In this document: positions 48,101-58,990 of the stretch, one piece after another
Numbering within the stretch: position 1 is the first letter of the stretch
Layout of the letters: each line of letters starts with the position of its first letter
DNA from: Cinclus cinclus
Taxonomy: Eukaryota; Chordata; Aves; Passeriformes; Cinclidae
Direction: 5' to 3'
Assembly: GCF_963662255.1 (NCBI RefSeq)
Contig: NC_085051.1
Location: 54,227,101-54,291,100 of the forward strand
DNA: 64,000 bases
Made by a program: the position numbers and the translations under genes
The notes under the pieces: generated by a model
Seen by the model: only the letters and a program-made list of their open reading frames with translations
What the model was told of the DNA's origin: nothing
The model's database searches: none

Positions 48101-49726
48101 GTGAGCGGGGCGAGGAGAGGGGAGCGCCGGGCCGGCCGCCCCGGGCAGGGGGATGTGCCGGCTCGCCGCTCCCCTGGCCCGCGGCCATGCGTGGGGAGCC
48201 CGCCGCTAACTCTGCTCTCCTCTCCCGCCGGCAGAGAGGACCCGGCGGCTGCTTTTCAGGGGTGCCCAGGCGTACATGGAGGGCTCGGCAGCCGCCGCCC
48301 GTCCGGCGGAGCCGGGGCCGGCCGGGGAGGCGCAGGGCGAGGGGCCCCGCTGGAGCGGGCAGCTCCTCATCGGCCACGACGGGAAACTGCGGCGGCGGCC
48401 CGCGGAGAGGGGTGAGTGCCCGGGGCGTGCCACAGACCCGCGCGGTACCCTGAGCTGGAAGGGACCCACCGGAGCGCAGCTCCTGTCCCGCCCGTCGGGA
48501 ACCCCCCGACCTTCCCACCGGGAGCGTGAGAGAGATGCCGGAATGATCCTTAGACTCTGGCAGGTTTGGGGCCGCGACCGCTTCTCTGGGGAGCCTGTTG
48601 CAGTGCCAGACCACCCTCTAATTTTCCTAGTACCCAGCCTAACCCTGACACAGCTTGAGGCCATTCCCTCTGTTCCTGTCCCTGCCCACTACAGAGACCA
48701 GTGCTGCCCCTTGGCTTCGCCTCCCAAGGAGGTCTGTACTTTGACGAGTGCTTCGTGTTGTGTAGTTCCTTCTTTATTGACTTTCCTTAAAGGAAATGTT
48801 CGACTTGAGCTGACGGATTTCGGCTCTGCCGCGTGTATGTTCTGCTGTAGCATCCCTTAGCGCTGAGCTTGCCACTGAGCGTCGAAATGCCCGAGAAAGT
48901 TCCGAGCGGCGCTGCCTGTCCCTTGGAATGCCCGAGCGTCCCGCGAGGTGCTGCCGCCTGTAGCTCTGCAGCTCCTGCGACTTCCAGCTGCTTTCTCTGC
49001 CTTACCTGTAAAGCTCATCTTGCCTTACCTGTCTTTGCCAAGCAGTTCCGCCGGTGGGAGCGTCCAGAGCCTGCTCGTCGTGTGTGAGAACGGCCGATGT
49101 GAAGGACGCGTGTGCTCACTGTGACCGGTTCGTCTGCCAGAGCTGCAGCAGGCTCTGCAGCTGCTGTAACACGGTTACCTGCTCTTTGTGCTCCGCTGTT
49201 AAGTAAGTACCTTTCGAGTTCAGAAGCTTATTTTAATTACATATGCCCTAATAGTTGTATGCTGCAGATATCTAGCTCATACGCATAAAGGAGTTAAACT
49301 CTTTCCATGCTTAAGCAGCAGTAAAAATGAAACATGCAAACCAAGATGCCTGCGTGAAGCACTCTAATCGACCGTAGTGCAAGTCTAGTTCAGCTTCTTA
49401 TTTAACTGTTATAACAGGCAAAAATTTCTCTTACTTTCCCACCAGCAATATAGCATGCTGACCAGAGCTGAATGTATGCACTTCCAATGAATAATCTTAT
49501 TTTTTTTTCCTCATTGTTAACAGTTCTGTGTCATAAAGAAATACTGAGTGTGCTGTGTGGGAGTCCCGTGGTCGCAGTTGATAATGGAATAGTATTCCAT
49601 TGTTATGTTCCAGAAACAGGCTGACTGTTGTTTATTCTGGCTTTTTTTTGTTGTTTTTTTTCCCCTAGTTATGGTGATATGGGAGAGCAAGTTCTCTGCA
49701 ATGGTTGTTCAGTATTTCAAGTCTGA
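47983..49726 (+). CDS. SIVA1: SIVA1, apoptosis regulatory protein Siva, 4 coding exons
   Basis: Siva is a small pro-apoptotic adaptor first found bound to the cytoplasmic tail of the TNF-receptor family member CD27, and is a p53-responsive gene in mammals. Exons are 47983-48100, 48235-48411, 49046-49202 and 49669-49726. They sum to 510 nt, giving 169 residues (human 175). The N-terminus [20 protein letters not shown] and the helix containing [10 protein letters not shown] are diagnostic. The C-terminal half has 13 cysteines (108, 111, 121, 124, 129, 132, 136, 138, 139, 144, 147, 161, 164), with one His at 123, in a zinc-binding pattern. Residues about 55-80 are Ala/Pro/Gly/Glu-rich and unlike the mammalian protein as I recall it, perhaps because of high GC content. 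The start codon has G at -3. The gene has its own CpG island and a polyadenylation signal close to the stop. Confidence 0.96.
48235..48411 (+). CDS. SIVA1: SIVA1 coding exon 2 (residues 40-99)
   Basis: The acceptor is tctcccgccggcag and the donor is AGGG|gtgagt. It encodes [14 protein letters not shown], then an Ala/Pro/Glu-rich linker, then [11 protein letters not shown]. The exon is 177 nt and phase 1 at both ends, so skipping keeps frame. Human Siva-2 is the isoform lacking this exon. Confidence 0.94.
49046..49202 (+). CDS. SIVA1: SIVA1 coding exon 3 (residues 99-151), Cys-rich
   Basis: The acceptor is gtctttgccaagcag and the donor is GTTAA|gtaagt. It encodes [19 protein letters not shown] and continues with CxxC pairs to CSLCSAV. 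Eleven of the 13 C-terminal cysteines are here. The ATG-led ORF at 48869-49087 reads partly through the same DNA in another frame and is not used. Confidence 0.95.
49669..49726 (+). CDS. SIVA1: SIVA1 coding exon 4 (residues 151-169) and stop
   Basis: The acceptor is a long T tract ending tcccctag. It encodes [18 protein letters not shown], then TGA at 49724-49726. The VLCxxC pair completes the zinc-binding region. The family ending is similar in mammals. Confidence 0.95.
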
Positions 49727-49875
49727 AACTCGATGAAATAACCCTTGTGGCTAAAACGTCCATGAATTTCATGAAGTCTTCTTACAGCTGACCAACTAAT
49801 CCTTTTAGCATGTGAATTAGTTATGGAGTTTCTAAGTTTTATATCTTTATATTGTACTTTTAAATACTGTAGCTG

Positions 49876-49881
49876 AATAAA
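49876..49881 (+). terminator. SIVA1: SIVA1 polyadenylation signal
   Basis: AATAAA lies about 150 nt after the SIVA1 stop codon, in AT-rich sequence (agctgAATAAAcattt). It is the first canonical signal downstream, so the 3' UTR is probably about 170 nt. Confidence 0.75.
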
Positions 49882-50273
49882 CATTTATATTTTAAAGCTT
49901 TTTAGATTATTTTGAGTCGGCTTTCTCCTTTTCCCTAGTTGTGATATGCCTGTCTGGAAGGGACCACTGTGCTCTCACCTGGTGTTCCTGATGTGATGCA
50001 GGATTCAGAATATTCTCTCCACATGTTGGTCATGTTAGGACACGCTTTTGTGGGATCAGAATAGAAATCAGTTGCTCCTTCTGTTCTTTCAGGTGAGTGT
50101 GAGTCCATTCTGGACACACAATATTTTCTTTGTGAGCTAACTAGGAAAATCAGCCAAGCCTGAAGGCTTTTCCAAATGAGAGAATTTGCTGATTCTGGTT
50201 AAGTTTTTTTAAGCTATCACAGACAGCTTGTAATTATTGACAGCTTGAATGGTTTTAATCTTTCTGTGATAAC

Positions 50274-50326
50274 TTTGATAGAAAGAGCAATAGCACACCC
50301 TTTGATAGAAGGAGCAATAGCACACC
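50274..50326. repeat. Tandem duplication, 27 bp x 2
   Basis: TTTGATAGAAAGAGCAATAG plus CACACCC is followed at once by a near-identical copy with one substitution. It lies in AT-rich sequence after SIVA1. Confidence 0.85.
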
Positions 50327-53300
50327 AGGCTTGGAGCAGAAAATTTTTTATCATTAGTAAATTTTCCTGTACCTTCACTGAGAAGTCTTTCTTGGAAAGC
50401 AACTTATCTGTATGAGTTGATCACCTACACTGTAAACTTCATATTGTCCTGAATACCCACTCAGAAATAGCTCATGAAGTGGTCTGAAAAGTGGTCAGCA
50501 CTCAGGGTTACCTCTCCATAAAACAGCTCATTCCTCATTTTCTTTTCAAATCACTGCAGAGGCTTATTATTGTTTGTGCTGTAAGAGTGAAGTAAAGTAC
50601 TACTGGACAACCCCTCAAAGTAGTTTTCTTTTACTGATTTTGCTATGTTTCATTCAAAAAAGGCTTTTCATCTGGCAAACCGACTGTGTCTAAGAGAAAA
50701 CTACAGTGGTCTTTACCTCAGGAAAATGTTGATTTGAGTGGCTGATTTCAGATTAAAAAAAGGAACAGATTTTGACACACACAAGGAAAGAAATCCTTGT
50801 GGTACAGCTAATGGTCTGTTTCTTTTTTTTTTTTTGCCCCGAATTCCTGAAATAAAGCCTGCCAGTCATACTTCCCAGTCTTCTGAGCTGTGATTAGTAT
50901 GTTTTGGGTGGAGTAACCTTGTTTTACCTGTTTCACTCCACTTCAGCCATTTCTGTTTGAAGAGGTGGAAAGGCCATTGCAATGCAATTTGAGAGCATGA
51001 CTTCTCCCTCGTGGGGACCCCTTTATCTGACATTCTGTTGGAGGCATTCTGGGTATTTGCCTGTCACAATACTGCAGCTACCCCAAAAGAATGCAAAGGG
51101 TGGGGGTGGCTGTTGCTAGAGAGCAGCTCTTCCTCACAGCTGCACTGGCATGGCTTTGGGTGTATTAGCCACAGTGAGGTGCAGGATGACATCCTCTAGC
51201 CTGTGTAGCACTTTGTGTAACTATGCAGACACACTTTAAAAACATTTGTACCCTTTAGGGTTTCCTGGGGGGTGTCACTTCACTCTCAACCATCCATGCC
51301 AGCCTAGACATGCTGATGGGTCTGGTTAGTTTTCCTGTTCTGCATGTTTTAGAACCAGTTAAAATGGGAGACTTTATTGGTTCTTACTCCAGTAAGTTAC
51401 ACCACTTCATTTTTAGCAACTTGTGAAATGTGTCTTATCTTCATTCCTGTAACAAAAAAAAGAAAAGTCTCAAGTCAGGTGACTTAGTAGTGAAAGAATT
51501 AGCTGGAATTCCACAGCATTATTTGTCTTTTCAAAGCACTAATAAATGAAGCAGGATGATGACAGATCTCTGCTGCAGTTCCCAGCTGATATCATGGCAG
51601 ATAAGAATGTTGCTCCTGTGGCAATCATTTTAAACCACAAAGGTAAGTTTTATGGATGGGAATAACCTGTGATTTACTGTGTTTAGATGTTAGTTTTAGG
51701 AAAGAGTTTTAAAACTTGGCTTTGTTTCATTTGAAGCTTTAAGGAGTGAATCAAAGTGGTTTTCAGTCAAGCATATTTTTCAAAATGAAACCTTTAAGGA
51801 TGTGTCTGCTTTTTCCTACTCTCTCCTGAGGGTGAGAGACTGAAAATAATGTTTTGCTTCTAGTCTCTGGGAGAGATGAGACATGTTGTTTACAAATGAT
51901 TTGTGTTTCAAACTAGTGATAGAAATGTTTTTTTGGCTCATTTACTCACTACTGTATTTCATAGAAAGCTGTCCTCTGTAAACAATGACATGGATTTCAT
52001 GGCTTAATGTTCTTATTTGTTATCTTCTAGCTGCTTGAAAGATGGTTGTGCATTAGGATAGATACCCAATGCAGCATGAAGAGCTGAGAGAAGAAAAGCA
52101 GGAGGGCTGGAAGAAGGTTAGAGGCTGGGAGGAGAAGGGCAGGAGGAGCACAGAACAGCATGACCAACTCTTGCATAGGGGCGGTGCTCCATACATGTGA
52201 GAAATGGGGTTTAGTGGTTACATCTGCTTCTCTGACTTCAGAAGGTGAGAAAACTGCCTGTATCTACCAAAAGACTCGAATATTGTTCAGGAAAGTTCTT
52301 TCTGTAGTCCTACAGTTTTCAGATAAACAATAGGAGGTAAGACTTGAGACTGTTTGTAAATCTTTATAATGCCTACAGAAAAAAACCAAACCCTGTGTGA
52401 AGGGAAAAACCTTTGTGTGAGAGGACAAAGATTTTTCTCTCTAATTAACTCCTCCTCACAAGGGCTCCGTCGTTGCCACTGATCATTGAGCTGTAAGAGA
52501 GTTACAGTGCAACACTTAGAGTACCCCTAGGACTGTGAAGGAGAGCTAGAGAAATTGTCTGGTTTATTAACTGAGCAGGAAATTGGGTTTAATACTGTGC
52601 TTTTTTGTTATTATTGTATGTTCTTCCCCTCCTACTCACTGCAAAGTGTCAAAAATCAAAGTTTGCCTGCTGTTCCAAGGGAAGGAGATCCCCTGAGGAG
52701 CCAGCATATTGATGGGTAAAAATACCCTGCAGTAATGATTTTACAGATGGGTGAGAAACTTCTGAGGCCTGTGGCATATGTCTCAAAGAGAAGACCTTTA
52801 TGTCTAAAAGGAAGTAAGCTGATCTGATCAGGAGAAAACTATTTCTTTCAAGACTAATAACTGAGTAAATTCTAGAAATGTGTGGTTTCACAGACACCAT
52901 ATATTTAAGGACAGTCTAAGGTGGTAAATGACTGCAGTAGTCTCCAGTATTTCCAGGCTGTATTAGAACAAACCCACAACACTGTAAAAAAACTCATTGA
53001 AAAGAACAAAGACACCTGAGTTGTCTCCTTCAATAGCATTTGTCCTGTGCACATAGTAATTCCCAAATATTTTACCGTTCAGTCCAGAAGTCTGCTTTCT
53101 TTCCAAGAGAAACATGAACCATTCTACAGGTGATCAGACAACATGAAAATTTAAAATAAATAAATTTTAACTCTCTAGTCTGTGAGTGATGCGTCTTTGG
53201 TTTAATACAGCCGGCACCTCAGCCTCTTCCCCTCCTTTTTGTTTTAATGTCCTACACATTTGGGCCCTGACTTGTAGCCAGTGCATAGGCTTTTTTTGGT

Positions 53301-55969
53301 ATTCCTTTTTGAACAGGCGATAACTAGGTACAGTTGTATTTTATCTCAGGACAGGGCATAAACCCCAAGCAATGAGACAATGTCCTCTGTTTTCTTACAA
53401 ATACAGATAAGGCATTCATGCTTTGCTTCTGTGCTGTATTTGCTGCCATCAGCTGTGACACTCAGAAGTGACAGAAATAAGCAAATAAATTTTCGGAATC
53501 TTACTTTGAAAAGGTGCAGCCAAGAAGAAATGGAAACAGTATCTTTGTCCCCAGGTTTGTTGGGCCTGTTTTCTTTTGAAAACATTCAACTGGCCTCTGG
53601 CTGGATTGGCTAGACAAGAGCAAATGCCAGCACCATGCAAGGAGTAAATACTTCTCTCTTTCACTGTGCTTCCTACCAGTCATTGTGTGATGGCTTTGGG
53701 TTTTGACAGGATCAAACTGGATTAAAAAATTGAATCCTAGCAAAATTTGCCTGTCATTAAGCTCCCAGGTATGGAGTATGTGTACAAACTTGCATCTACT
53801 GCTGCACTGTAACTTTTTGGTTAGGTGTGTTACTGTTTCATCATGGCAAATTCTGCAACTGAAAGCTCTTTGTGCTGCCTCTGCTGTCCGTTTGGATTCC
53901 AAGAGCAGTGACTACCCGGACATGGAGCCCTCTGTGCTTGGAGAAGCTCCAGCTGGGACAGAGCATGACAGAGTATCTCCACAGTTTGTTCTGTGTCTGT
54001 CAAGCTTTGTCCTCTGCTCCTTGCAGTGGTTTACCATCGATTGTCAGGCTAATCTTAGATCCCAGGCTACTGCAGGAACACGTGGGGTTGCCCAAGCAGA
54101 GAAGGGAAAACCTCGACCCACCCAAGAGCAGCACTCAGACATGTGCAGAACAAAACTGCTGCAGCAGCACAAGAACTCCAGAGTCCAACCTTACAGCACA
54201 GCCCAGGGCGTGGCAGCTTGGAAAAGGAGAGAGATGTGGGGGGCTCTTCCCAGAGGGCATCCTTCTCCCAGCAGGCTTTGAAATGAGGACAGGTAGGGCT
54301 GAAGACACCACCTGTGCCCCCGTGTTGAGTTACCTGGTGCTTTTTCCTCCACTCTCCATAGGGCTTTTCACTACTGAGAAGGGGAAGGTAGCAAGGCTTT
54401 GAATGTTTTTAGTGAGGTAAATTGGTTAACCTATTAAAAATAGCCAAGAGGCCTCAGAAAATGTTAACGATTCTTGAACAAATAAGTAGGAGCTATATCA
54501 TTTAAAGACAAATACTTCTTGTGAGTAGAAAATTGGAAGAAAATTCTTCTAAATTACTTTTTATTTTACATTATTAAAATTGCAATAGGGTGAAAGTGAT
54601 CACACAGTCTGTTGTATACTTTAAGGCTAATACACATGCACACACATATGTAGTATTTTGGTATAGATATTTTATATTGACAGCCATTGAAATACCATAC
54701 CTTTTACACCCGATTGTATCTTCAACTGCTACAATTGTAATACAAGCTTTAATATTTGCTGGTGGTGTGTATTTTGGGCTTTTGTTATTTTGTTTTCTTC
54801 CTCTGGGAAAAAGCTCAGCTGGAATCAAATTATTATTTCTTTCACTTGTAATTTATTAAAGTTTTTAGTTCTCATGGCTGTGATTTACAATAAAACCCTG
54901 TGATAGATGTTAAGTTACTTATCTCTTGCAGAGCTTATTATTGATTGAGTATTTTGTGATTATAGGATTTACTTTAAATTTTAGGATTTATTTAATTGTA
55001 TTTTCTTACATTGTTTTGCTCAAGTGTAATAGTTTAAATCATGATCCCCTTCTCATTTATTTGTTCTGTAAGATGCAGATGTTCTTCTATTTATTCTTTC
55101 CCAGTTGAAGGTTTTGAGGGTAGGTTCTCCTAAGTTCCCCTGGATAAGCTGCACAGCCATGTCAGAACCCCAGTGGTGTCATCAGGTACTGTCCTGATCT
55201 GTTCCGTACAATTTCTCTTAAACTTGCACTGAATTCCAACAGCTGCCAGTGGCTCCTTGTGTAGAAGTGCTCTTTAATCTGATTAGAGGTTTAAGATAAA
55301 ACATAATAATCCCTCCTCCAACCTTTGCAGTACAAGTTTCATGTTCAAGCCACAGGGTGGCAGCACGATGTTGGGTTTATGTTTGTTGTTACCCAAATTC
55401 TTGGGTTTTTTTCTCAAGTCCTCACTGCTCAATTGATACTGTAATAATTGGACTGCTAATTTGGGGAGGAAGTGTGTTTTAAAATATTCCCCTAGGAAAT
55501 CTATTGGTCAAATGTTCCCCCCTTTAAAAAAAAAAATTAGTTTAATCTTAATACAGATATTTTTTTGTATAATTCATAAATTATGGCCTGAAATTCAGAA
55601 CAGACCATTTTGCTGCCTGCAAAGACAAGAGCAAAACATAAATCAAATGCAAAATCATAGATTGGTCCCATTTTTTTTCTTTGAATTCTAGTGTATCAGT
55701 ATGACAAATAAGGGGGTTGTTATGCCAACATGTACATTATGTCACACTTTTCTGAAAAAAAAGCCCAACAAGAATGAAAAACACCCCCACCAAAAAAAAA
55801 AATCCAAATATTCTCAGTATGCATTTCTTTGCATTTAATTAACATATCCTACTCAAGTTGCTTCTCATAAATATGTGAAGGAGTACAGTGGTGTCCATGC
55901 CAAGAGTAGGACTGTGAATCTGGAGCAGGAAATGGACAGTAGGGTGCTAACTGGAAGTGGCATCTGAGG

Positions 55970-56235
55970 AATGGCCCTGATGGTGTTGGGAAAAAGGTGA
56001 GAGTTGTGCCATTCTTTGAGGAGAACAGTTTGGGGAATGGTGGGCTGCTCAGTCTGACCTAAGTCCACAGGAATGTTATGGTGTGGATCATCACAAACGC
56101 TGTGTCCAGCCCTACACCCAGGCACAGGAAGGGTGGGAACATAATTGGGAACAGTCACAGATTTATCAGGGGCCTATTACATCTGACCAGCCTCACTGGC
56201 TTTTCTGATGAGATGAGCAGCACTGGATAAGAGGA
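55970..56235 (+). mobile_element. CR1 LINE internal fragment
   Basis: GGTGGGAACATAATTGGGAA, CAGTCACAGATTTATCAGGG, CTGACCAGCCTCACTGGCTT and CTGATGAGATGAGCAG resemble the 3' part of the CR1 reverse transcriptase ORF region. The copy is badly decayed and has no intact frame. The left end is uncertain. Confidence 0.55.
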
Positions 56236-58506
56236 GAGAAATGAAGGTGTCCTTGCCAGAGGAAAGTCAAACCTTGTTGGGCTGCAGGAGCAGGGACAGC
56301 ACAGACCCCCTGTGCGAAGATCCAGAGCTGCTGCTGCTGCACATGAGGCTTCAGTGGCCCTGGAGACGCTGCAGTGCAGAGAAACAACACGGGAACAAGA
56401 AGCCTTTCCAGGTCACACATGGGGCACATCTGTGCTCTTCAGTCTACCAAAGGCTCAAGGATTTAATGAGTTTTTGAGTACTGCAAGGCTGTATATTGAG
56501 GTGTGGTGCTTTTGGATACACTTAGGAGTTTATAGTACTGTTGAAACTGTTCAGCACTCTGAGATCTGCTGCTTTCTTCTGTTCTCCTGGGCATTGATTG
56601 CTGCTGCCAGAAATGAGGAACTGGTAAAAGGCTATGTGGTCTGAGTATGTCCACTCTTACATCCTGTTTACTCTGCTAGAACTACTGATATGATCAAACT
56701 TACTCATATCCTTAGGTGTTTTGGTGGGATGTGCTGTACGAATGCAGCACTTTGCTGAATATTGATTTCTGAACTTAAAGAAATGATTCAACTTTCAACC
56801 AAGTAGTTTACATACAGAATTTAATGTACTTTCATGTATTTCATCCCAGCGAATTTCATTTCATTCATTGGAGCTTGATTCTCCCACGCTTTCTTGCACT
56901 GAGTAATACCTCCCCAAATGAGTAATCTGATTCTTCTGATTTTGCTTTCCATGATAGCAAGATTATTTACTGCCACAAAATAGATTTTGAAGTATTTTTA
57001 AATGCAGTAAAAGCAAGTTTAGAAACCTGCACTGTGATGATTTGGGATGACCAGTATAAGGAGTTAAAGTACAGTAAAATGTAACGTTGAAAATATGTAG
57101 TCAATGTGCAGATTTTCATGGTCTCCTCCCAAAAATGTTAAAAGAAGAAAGCCAGCTTGAATATTTCCTTCATAAATTGTTTCCTCTTCTTTTGAGTGGT
57201 TTCACTCTAGGTTGTTCTGGAAGTCCTTACTTCTCTAAAAATGAGAACATGTTCTCAATTGGGTGTAGTTGCCTTTACTGCTGCCTTACAGAGCTGGTTT
57301 GAAGAAATTGTGTGCTTAGATGGGTCACAGGAATGCAGGAGCTTTCTTGCTCAGCCAGGGCATGGAGTAAAGAAGTATTATAGGAAACCACTTTATTTCT
57401 GTGACTTTGGTCAGCCCTGCTGAACACAAACTTCTGTAATACCTCTTGTTCCTCACCTAACTGATAGTGGAGTGTGCTGTCTTGGTGAGACCAAGAACTA
57501 GAAGTTATTGAGTTAGAGGGACTTCCTTTCTTCACTGGTACAAGACCTCACTCCATTTACACTGTGTACTCTCCTGTACCCCTATCGTGTTTGGGAACAT
57601 TGCTAGGACAGCTTTTCTTACATCTTGCACTGACTTTGTCCCTTCTGTGCTGATGCTGCTGATAAGGACACAGTGAGAGCCTGTGCAGTTCTGTTCCTGT
57701 TAGCACTAACAAATTTCCCGTTTGCGAACTGCAGTGCTGTCCTTGTTCTGCTGAAGAAATTATCAGTGCTTGTGATGCTGTCCCTTCATTACTGCTGCTG
57801 CTTGTAATCTACTGTAAAACAACATGACTTGGGGTTCTTTCATCTTTTCCTTAGTGCCAGGCATTGTGGCAAGTGCAGCTTCATGTGCAGGAGTTGTGTC
57901 TCTGAGCTGTACCTAAAATGTCTGTGATATTAATTCCATATGTGGCTGCTTCTGTCAAGTTAAATGAAGACTTCCACCATAACAAGTGCTCCCTTTAAAG
58001 TTTAGTGGCATACATCACTTGGACATGAAAACTAGTTCAAACCTCAACACTTGTTCTCTGTATTTTCTCAAGTATTTCACTTCTTGTGAGGCCTTTAACT
58101 TAGAATATTTTCTTAGTTTGCTTAACTCCTGCTACCATCTGTTGTTCAGTAACAACTCGGAGCCAAGGCGGCTGATGGAGATCTGAGTTCTCCTAGATCA
58201 GCACTTGGCACCACAAGCTTTTTCACAGCCCAACAAGCAGTTCCAACAGCTGCATGCATGAATCACTTAAGTTATAGTACCCTGCAGCACCTTGTAAGAA
58301 TGGGTTTTGACAATCTGGTCAGATGCCACACAAGCAAAAGTGCGATGAACTGAGCTCCTTGGAAGGTGTAAAATAAATGTAAGATGATTATTTTGATACA
58401 TATTTTAATGTAACATGCTCCACAGTTTCATTACTGTTCAGAAAGTTTCAGGACTACCTAGATTGCATGTAAGAGTTTATAATTACTGAAAAAATTCAGT
58501 GGGCTG

Positions 58507-58508
<2 letters not shown>

Positions 58509-58538
<30 letters not shown>
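58509..58538. repeat. (GT)15 microsatellite
   Basis: Fifteen uninterrupted GT dinucleotides. The Cys/Val-rich ORF across it comes from the repeat. Confidence 0.97.
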
Positions 58539-58540
<2 letters not shown>

Positions 58541-58756
58541 ATTTGTTGAAGCAAACTATTCTGACACATTCCCTGTGGCATTTCATATTACTGAGAGACA
58601 GTTTGCCCCAGCAGTAGAACAGCTCCTCACGTGCTTTCGAGTCAGTCTATATTTAAACCTGTCCTCAGCAGTATTTTATTTCAGTTGTTTTACTCTGGTT
58701 TGCCTAGCTGTGGATGCATTCTTGATTATGATCTGTGTTCATTGAAAATTTGCTGT

Positions 58757-58990
58757 CAGAGAACCACAGAATCATTTAGGTTGTAAAAATCATCAAATCC
58801 AACAATTAACCCAGCACTGCCAAGCCCAGCACTAACTAAACCCTGTTCCCAAGTGCCACATCTACACAGCTTTTAAAAACCCCCAGGATGATGAGTGACT
58901 CCTCCATTCCCTGGGCAGCCTGTCCCAGTGTTCACATCCTGCTCTTCCACAACTGCAGAACATCCTTTCATTCAGACTCTGGCACTATAA
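58757..58990 (-). mobile_element. CR1 LINE 3' fragment, inverted
   Basis: It begins AACCACAGAATCATTTAGGT and continues CATCAAATCCAACAATTAAC, CCAGCACTGCCAAGCCCAGC, ATGAGTGACTCCTCCATTCC and CTGGGCAGCCTGTCCCAGTG. This is a CR1 3' region in reverse orientation. Confidence 0.88.

Larger units (their letters stand above)
47700..48560 (+). promoter_or_regulatory. SIVA1: SIVA1 CpG-island promoter
   Basis: CpG density rises sharply right after the CR1 copy ends near 47693 and stays high across exons 1 and 2. No TATA box is seen. This fits a broadly expressed CpG promoter. Long ORFs in several frames on both strands here follow from the GC content and are not separate genes. Confidence 0.75.

Noticed and set aside
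47631..48664. 327-codon and 152-codon minus-strand ORFs, and + strand ORFs in other frames, at SIVA1
   Set aside because: They overlap verified SIVA1 exons 1 and 2 in CpG-island DNA; Pro/Arg/Gly-rich composition marks them as shadows.
48869..49087. ATG-led ORF in SIVA1 intron 2 reaching into exon 3
   Set aside because: It reads exon 3 in the wrong frame; the spliced frame gives the conserved Cys-rich domain.
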